A stretch of DNA of 64,000 nt from NCBI RefSeq assembly GCF_900102465.1, contig NZ_FNBW01000001.1, positions 310,557-374,556 of the forward strand. Direction: 5' to 3'. Origin of the DNA: Thalassobaculum litoreum DSM 18839 (GTDB lineage Bacteria > Pseudomonadota > Alphaproteobacteria > Thalassobaculales > Thalassobaculaceae). The notes under the pieces were generated by a model. The model saw nothing but the letters and a program-made list of their open reading frames with translations. It did not search any database and was not told where the DNA came from. Of the stretch, positions 62,273-64,000 are shown one piece after another (position 1 is the stretch's first letter; each line of letters opens with the position of its first letter). The position numbers and the translations under genes were made by a program.

Positions 62273-63052
62273 CTAAACCTGCACCACCAGCCCGTCATAC
62301 CCCGGCTCGACCCCCGGCGGGCACTTGGCCAGGGTCCGGGCGTAGTCCAGCCGGCCGTTCATGTGCGTGAGATACGCCTGTTTCGGCGCCACCCGGGCGA
62401 TCCAGCCGGTGGCCTGGGCGAGCGAGGCGTGGGCGCCGCTCTCCTCCTCGCGCAGGCAGTCGACGATCCACAGCTCCAGCCCGAACGACGCCAGCCGGTC
62501 GAGCTGCGCCTCGCTCAGGGTTGCCACGTCGGTCGAATAGGCCACCTTGCCGTCGAAGATGAAGCCCAGGCTCTCGCCGGACACGCCGTGGTCCTGGCGC
62601 ATCACCTCCACGCGCATCCCGGCGATCTCGTACACCCCCTCGTCGATGTCGTGGCGCTGCAGCGGCGGCACGAAATGCGGCGGCGAGGACGGGGCGGCCT
62701 CGACCATGTAGCCGAACCGGGCCATCAGGTCCGCCCAGGTCACCGCGTCGGCATAGGTCGGGATCCGCTGCCGCGTGGTCCAGAACAGCGGGCGCAGGTC
62801 GTCCATGCCGTGGGTGTGGTCGGCATGCATGTGGGTGAAGAGCAGCGCGTCGATGCTGTCCACCCGCGCGTCCAGCAACTGCTCGCGCAGGTCGGGCGAG
62901 GCGTCGACCAGCACCCGGCGACCGTCCTTCTCCACCAGGATCGAGCAGCGGCGGCGGCGGTTGCGCGGCTCGGCCGGGTCGCAGTGGCCCCAGCCGCCGC
63001 TCAGGCTCGGCACGCCGACCGAGGCCCCGCACCCGAGCATGGTGATCTTCAT
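62273..63052 (-). CDS. MBL-fold metallohydrolase, PhnP-like
   Basis: 259 aa from the ATG at 63052. The metallo-beta-lactamase fold carries the His cluster LLFTHMHADHTHGMDDL, an Asp in STDVATLSE and a His in YLTHMNGRLDY. KITMLGCGASVGVPSLSGGW and the acidic DCLREEESGAHASLAQA are typical of the PhnP/YycJ cyclic-phosphodiesterase group. It lies next to tatD as in many proteobacteria, ten bases downstream of it. Confidence 0.88.
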   Translation of the reverse strand: MKITMLGCGASVGVPSLSGGWGHCDPAEPRNRRRRCSILVEKDGRRVLVDASPDLREQLLDARVDSIDALLFTHMHADHTHGMDDLRPLFWTTRQRIPTYADAVTWADLMARFGYMVEAAPSSPPHFVPPLQRHDIDEGVYEIAGMRVEVMRQDHGVSGESLGFIFDGKVAYSTDVATLSEAQLDRLASFGLELWIVDCLREEESGAHASLAQATGWIARVAPKQAYLTHMNGRLDYARTLAKCPPGVEPGYDGLVVQV

Positions 63053-63062
63053 GCCGCAACTC

Positions 63063-63914
63063 TCACGCAGCTGCCTCGAACCCTTCGGGTGCCGGAACCC
63101 GGTTGAACAGCCGCAGGAAGTTCTGCGTGGTGAGCCGCGCGCTCTCCGCCTCGTCCAGCCCTCGGGTCTCGGCCACCACCCGGTGGGTGTGGACCACATA
63201 GGCCGGCTCGTTGCGCTTGCCGCGATGGGGCGGCGGGGCGAGGAACGGCGCGTCGGTCTCCACCAGCAGCCGGTCGGCCGGCAGGTCGGCGACGATGTCG
63301 CGGATGTCCTGGCTCTTCTTGAAGGTCACGATGCCCGACAGCGAGACGTAGAAGCCGATATCCACCGCCCGCATCGCCAGCGCGCGGCCGCCGGAGAAGC
63401 AGTGCAGGACGCCGGTGAACGGCCCCTTGGCGTATTCCTCCTCCAGGATCGCCGCGGTGTCCTCGTCGGCGTCGCGGGTATGGACGATCAGCGGCAGGCC
63501 GGTCTCGCGCGCGGCGGCGATATGGGCGCGGAAGCCCTCTTCCTGGGCGTCGCGCGGGCTGTTGTCGTAGAAATAGTCGAGCCCGCATTCGCCGATCGCC
63601 ACCACCTTGTCGAAGCTGTTCGCCAGGGCGACGATCTCCTCGGCCGGGATGCCCCGCTCCTCCCCCGCCTGGTGCGGGTGGGTGCCGACGGAGCAGTAGA
63701 CCTGCGGGAAGCGCTCGGCGATCGCGCGGATCTTGGCGAAGCGCCGTATACGGGTGCAGATCGTCACCATGCGGGCGATGCCGGCGCGCTGCGCCCGGGC
63801 GACGACCTCGTCCAGTTCGGGGGCGAAGTCGTCGAAATCCAGGTGGCAATGACTATCCACAAGAATGGGGCTGTCGACGAGGATGGGCGGGGTCGTGGTC
63901 TCGGTCTGGGTCAA
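63063..63914 (-). CDS. tatD: TatD-family metal-dependent deoxyribonuclease
   Basis: 283 aa from a TTG at 63914, which overlaps the metG stop (TTGA) and has GGAGGAG upstream; a TTG at 63941 is also open. Metal sites: ILVDSHCHLDFDDF, GECGLDYFYDNSPRDAQ, VIVHTRDADEDT-like PLIVHTRDADEDT, GVLHCFSGG and LLVETDAPFLAPPPHRGKRN. The start PILVDS-PILVDS is a perfect six-residue duplication. TatD proteins act on DNA 3' ends; the family is not involved in Tat transport. Confidence 0.95.
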   Translation of the reverse strand: MTQTETTTPPILVDSPILVDSHCHLDFDDFAPELDEVVARAQRAGIARMVTICTRIRRFAKIRAIAERFPQVYCSVGTHPHQAGEERGIPAEEIVALANSFDKVVAIGECGLDYFYDNSPRDAQEEGFRAHIAAARETGLPLIVHTRDADEDTAAILEEEYAKGPFTGVLHCFSGGRALAMRAVDIGFYVSLSGIVTFKKSQDIRDIVADLPADRLLVETDAPFLAPPPHRGKRNEPAYVVHTHRVVAETRGLDEAESARLTTQNFLRLFNRVPAPEGFEAAA

Positions 63915-64000
63915 GCGGTCGTCTCCTCCGGCGCCACCCAACGCGGGAAGACGCCTTCCGGTTTCGGCAGCGGCGTGCCCGGCACCAGCCGGTGCTCGGC
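63911..64000 (-). CDS. metG: Methionyl-tRNA synthetase, 3' end only
   Basis: The last 29 codons, cut off by the window edge. The translated end (HRLVPGTPLPKPEGVFPRWV, then a short tail) is the typical MetG C-terminus before its tail. The metG-tatD-MBL order is conserved in alphaproteobacteria and supports the call. Confidence 0.85.
   Translation of the reverse strand, partial: AEHRLVPGTPLPKPEGVFPRWVAPEETTA

Overview
The window is a high-GC alphaproteobacterial chromosome segment, most like the order Rhodospirillales. The evidence is gene content and order: dusB-ntrB-ntrC-ntrY-ntrX-trkA-aminotransferase-hfq-hflX; a pyruvate dehydrogenase cluster whose E1 beta carries its own lipoyl domain; fused ispDF; and the alphaproteobacterial cell-cycle regulator gcrA. 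No rRNA, tRNA, CRISPR array or transposase was seen.

Layout. 0-2.3 kb: two small unknown genes and an MFS exporter. 2.3-5.8 kb: trpE and a PpiD-like periplasmic chaperone, minus strand. 5.9-9.8 kb: tpiA, secG, pyrG, kdsA. 9.8-13.2 kb: a TTC38-like protein, a methyltransferase, a cupin and a low-complexity protein ending in two tandem terminators. 13.4-22.8 kb: eno, a membrane protein, ftsB, pdhA, pdhB, pdhC, lpdA, lipA and a START-domain protein, which link glycolysis to acetyl-CoA and lipoate supply. 23-26.1 kb: pncC-like, pgpA and ispDF (minus), then a YpjD-like membrane protein (plus). 26.2-38.6 kb: the dusB-to-hflX nitrogen and RNA-regulation block. 38.6-41.6 kb: groESL with a sigma70-type promoter and CIRCE, then an inositol-monophosphatase-family enzyme. 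41.8-43.9 kb: EF-hand protein, ECF sigma factor, putative anti-sigma factor and a metal-sensor-like protein. 44-45.8 kb: a BKACE enzyme and an atypical shikimate-dehydrogenase-like protein. 45.8-46.6 kb: an AT-rich island. 46.8-51.9 kb: ATP-grasp ligase, gcrA, argC, an SDR and mazG. 57.9-64 kb: a soluble chemoreceptor-like protein, a flavin monooxygenase, two unknown genes, an MBL-fold hydrolase, tatD and the 3' end of metG.

The most notable region is 51.9-57.3 kb. A full dif-like site (XerC arm AACGCGCATAA, centre TGTATA, XerD arm TTATGGGAAAT) lies at 57294-57321. The XerC arm, centre and first two XerD-arm bases are repeated exactly at 51922-51940. The 5.37 kb between them carries a Rep_1-type HUH rolling-circle initiator, two XRE regulators and AT-rich unknown genes, but no integrase or transposase. 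It reads as an integrative mobile element that uses the host XerCD system (IMEX type) and sits in the chromosome-dimer-resolution site, so the window would be at the replication terminus. KOPS-like octamers found by eye all point toward the intact site.

REP-like palindromes (CGTCATCCCGG ... CCGGGATGACG) fill many intergenic gaps. The gcrA upstream region has six GANTC (CcrM) sites within 93 bp and a perfect DnaA box.
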